A model generated the notes under the pieces. That model saw only the letters and a list, made by a program, of their open reading frames with translations, did no database searches and had not been told where the DNA came from. DNA of 7,940 nt, from positions 1-7,940 of the forward strand of contig CANCOG010000218.1 of assembly GCA_947379685.1 (NCBI GenBank). The letters run 5' to 3'. Positions 6,909-7,940 of the stretch are shown here, piece by piece. The position numbers were made by a program, and so were the translations under genes. Position 1 is the stretch's first letter; each line of letters starts with the position of its first letter. The stretch is from Flavipsychrobacter stenotrophus (lineage in GTDB: Bacteria; Bacteroidota; Bacteroidia; Chitinophagales; Chitinophagaceae).

Positions 6909-6966
6909 AGGAGCGTCTCCCGCTTGGTTGTGAGCATTGCGAACAGCCAAATGCGGGGGCTCTCCT
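6909..6966 (+). terminator. Long imperfect hairpin after the lipoprotein gene
   Basis: Nested pairing is AGGAG 6909-6913 with CTCCT 6962-6966, CCCGC 6919-6923 with GCGGG 6953-6957, and TTGGTTGT 6924-6931 with ACAGCCAA 6943-6950 (one wobble) around an 11-nt loop. It starts 18 nt after the lipoprotein stop. An eight-T run at 6980-6987 follows, but 13 nt beyond the stem, further than usual for an intrinsic terminator. It may instead be a palindromic repeat: it shares TCTCCTAACC (6961-6970) with the repeat cluster downstream (7216-7225). Confidence 0.5.
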
Positions 6967-6996
6967 AACCTTGCTTATCTTTTTTTTACGCATGAC

Positions 6997-7107
6997 GATC
7001 AGTATTACATAAATAATACTGATGGTATTATTAAAATGCGGCTAGATCATCCCGCCGATACACTCTTTCATATATGGGAGTTAATAAGGCATAACGTTGT
7101 AAAATAG
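6997..7107 (+). pseudogene. 3' remnant of a second, paralogous lipoprotein gene
   Basis: This frame encodes the last 36 residues of a relative of the upstream lipoprotein: YINNTDGIIKMRLDH, then DTLFHIWELIRHNVVK and a TAG stop. It aligns without gaps to residues 177-212 of the intact protein, both ending at the stop. By my count 17 of 36 positions are identical (YIN, GII, MR, H, D, LF, W, L, R, N) and several more are conservative. The first roughly 170 codons are missing, and the frame runs upstream into the hairpin region and a stop at 6931. At this divergence it is not a recent tandem copy but the remains of an older paralogue whose 5' part was deleted or replaced. Confidence 0.8.
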
Positions 7108-7114
7108 TTGCACA

Positions 7115-7279
7115 ATGAAAAATATAATGATCATTTGTTTGTTGCGGCAAGAGCGTTGGGGGCAGGCAACAACGAGTTCGCATGAGTCTCCGACTCCGGC
7201 GGGTACGGAATTCGGTCTCCTAACCGAACGGATTGATGCAGTTATTTGTGTTGCCCAACTCGCCTGTCAATTCCGATAG
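7115..7279 (+). pseudogene. Possible broken gene start running into a palindromic repeat
   Basis: ATG 7115, 7 nt after the remnant's stop, opens MKNIMIICLL, which looks like the beginning of a signal peptide and resembles the start of the intact lipoprotein (MKATLILVVL). After about ten codons the frame enters GC-rich palindromic DNA and reads a composition unlike a secreted protein (RQERWGQATTSSHESPTPAG and onward) until TAG at 7277. The likely reading is a third gene of the same locus cut short by the repeat. Chance is a real alternative because only ten codons look meaningful. Confidence 0.3.
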
Positions 7280-7326
7280 CCATCGGAAGGCAACCCAGCC
7301 CGCCGTAGAGACACGCTACGCCTAAG
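7141..7326. repeat. Cluster of palindromes, probable small dispersed repeat element
   Basis: Five or more inverted repeats are packed here: GAGTC-TCC-GACTC (7184-7196), TTCGGT (7211-7216) with ACCGAA (7223-7228), perfect TTCCGAT-AGCC-ATCGGAA (7271-7288), CGTAG (7304-7308) with CTACG (7316-7320), and an outer pair GGCAAC (7165-7170) with GTTGCC (7250-7255). The block is much more GC-rich than its AT-rich surroundings. TTTGTTT occurs on both sides (7134-7140 and 7327-7333) and might be a target duplication. No transposase is encoded, so it is either a non-autonomous element or several decayed repeats. Confidence 0.45.
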
Positions 7327-7362
7327 TTTGTTTTTCCTTAACTTACTGACATTGAGCGTAGA

Positions 7363-7402
7363 AGAGCGGGAAACAGAGCGGGAGCGAGGGGGCAACACCC
7401 CT
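7363..7402. repeat. Purine-rich short tandem repeat and hairpin at the end of the MFS gene
   Basis: AGAGCGGGA occurs twice with a 12-nt period (7363-7371 and 7375-7383). It is followed by AGGGG (7387-7391) pairing with CCCCT (7398-7402) around a 6-nt loop. The hairpin overlaps the MFS stop codon (7401-7403), so in the minus direction it could be a weak transcription end signal, though no U tract follows. Confidence 0.35.
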
Positions 7403-7940
7403 ACACCTCATCATACACCAGTGACTTCCCAAATGTATCTGGCAGCGCAACGGCAGATATTAGTGCCAAAGCCCACACAATACACCCGGTGATGGCAAGC
7501 CCGCCAGTGAGCCCGATATGGAATATGTGCTCTATACCCTGGTGCAGGGGGATCAGCAGTACCAGTGCGCCCCTCATGAAATTAGTAACGGTTGCGGTTA
7601 CAGTCACGCGTAAGTTGATGCCAAAATGCTCGGCGGTTGCGGTTACAAATACGGAAAGGTAACCACAGCCCAGACCCATTAAAAAAGAAGTGACACTTAG
7701 TTGCTGTCCGCCATTTATTCTGATAAAGTGATAAATTGTTGAAAGAATGCCCAGTGTCATAAAAGCAACCAGAATCTTTTTCCTGCTTTTGAATAACTGG
7801 CTCAATATGCCGCTGAGCAGATCACCACTTGTGATACCCACCTGGAACAGGATAAAACAAGTAGAGAGTTTTAACCCGGTAATTCCATTGAGTTTAGCAA
7901 TTTCAGGACTTAACGTAATCAACAACCCAATGCTATACCA
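7401..7940 (-). CDS. MFS transporter, C-terminal part (5' end beyond the window)
   Basis: The frame is open to the right edge, so 179 C-terminal residues are visible and the start is missing. About five membrane segments can be seen in fragment numbering: 25-50 (KLSTCFILFQVGITSGDLLS), 55-73, 80-104, 111-136 and 140-168. The loop SQLFKSRKK after the first segment corresponds to the basic cytoplasmic loop of the second MFS half. The C terminus ALPDTFGKSL matches the LP[ED]T[FY]G signature after the last helix in sugar/organic-anion type MFS carriers. This makes it a 12-helix inner-membrane secondary transporter; the substrate cannot be told from this half. It converges on the lipoprotein locus. 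An internal TTG at 7925 is not the start, because the frame continues upstream as W-Y-S-I-G. Confidence 0.85.
   Translation of the reverse strand, partial: WYSIGLLITLSPEIAKLNGITGLKLSTCFILFQVGITSGDLLSGILSQLFKSRKKILVAFMTLGILSTIYHFIRINGGQQLSVTSFLMGLGCGYLSVFVTATAEHFGINLRVTVTATVTNFMRGALVLLIPLHQGIEHIFHIGLTGGLAITGCIVWALALISAVALPDTFGKSLVYDEV

Noticed and set aside
7115..7279. A genuine 54-residue protein
   Set aside because: Only the first ten codons look protein-like; the rest translates palindromic DNA, so it is listed as a doubtful broken gene start instead.
5880..7400. CRISPR array or intact insertion sequence in the repeat-rich region
   Set aside because: The repeats are short, differ from each other and are not regularly spaced; no transposase, integrase or cas gene is encoded.
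7901..7925. TTG 7925 as the start of the transporter
   Set aside because: The frame stays open to the window edge and the protein would lack half of the MFS helices; the true start is outside.

Overview
The window looks like chromosomal DNA from a Bacteroidota bacterium, probably near Chitinophagales/Sphingobacteriales. Three things point there: a short primary sigma factor lacking region 1.1 and beginning MRQLKITK, promoter-like boxes of the Bacteroidota TTTG...TAnnTTTG type in front of most genes, and the absence of Shine-Dalgarno sequences before the starts. The taxonomic call is inference from protein style and promoter grammar.

Layout, left to right. A primary sigma factor (rpoD/sigA, minus) diverges from a small START-like/SRPBCC protein (plus). 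That gene converges on radC (minus) across a long hairpin that can terminate transcription both ways. radC diverges from a DUF1835/DUF3658 protein (plus), which converges on a ruvX-dnaG operon (minus; dnaG first, 5-nt gap, ruvX with a TTG start). The right third is less ordered. A 414-nt intergenic region carries a near-leaderless dnaG promoter, a repeat-like hairpin block and a very good sigma-A-type promoter pointing right. Then come an AT-rich lipoprotein gene, a strong hairpin, the last 36 codons of a diverged second copy of that lipoprotein, the apparent first codons of a further gene that run into a GC-rich cluster of palindromes, and finally the C-terminal half of an MFS transporter (minus) cut by the right edge.

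Functionally the left two thirds is ordinary housekeeping: transcription initiation (RpoD), replication priming (DnaG), pre-16S rRNA/Holliday junction nuclease (RuvX), and the JAMM-fold protein RadC. No defence system, CRISPR array, tRNA, rRNA or intact insertion sequence is visible. The part worth a second look is about 5880-7400, where an accessory lipoprotein locus appears to have been duplicated, diverged and then broken up by small palindromic repeats, downstream of a strong promoter that also precedes an unexplained 25-codon ORF.
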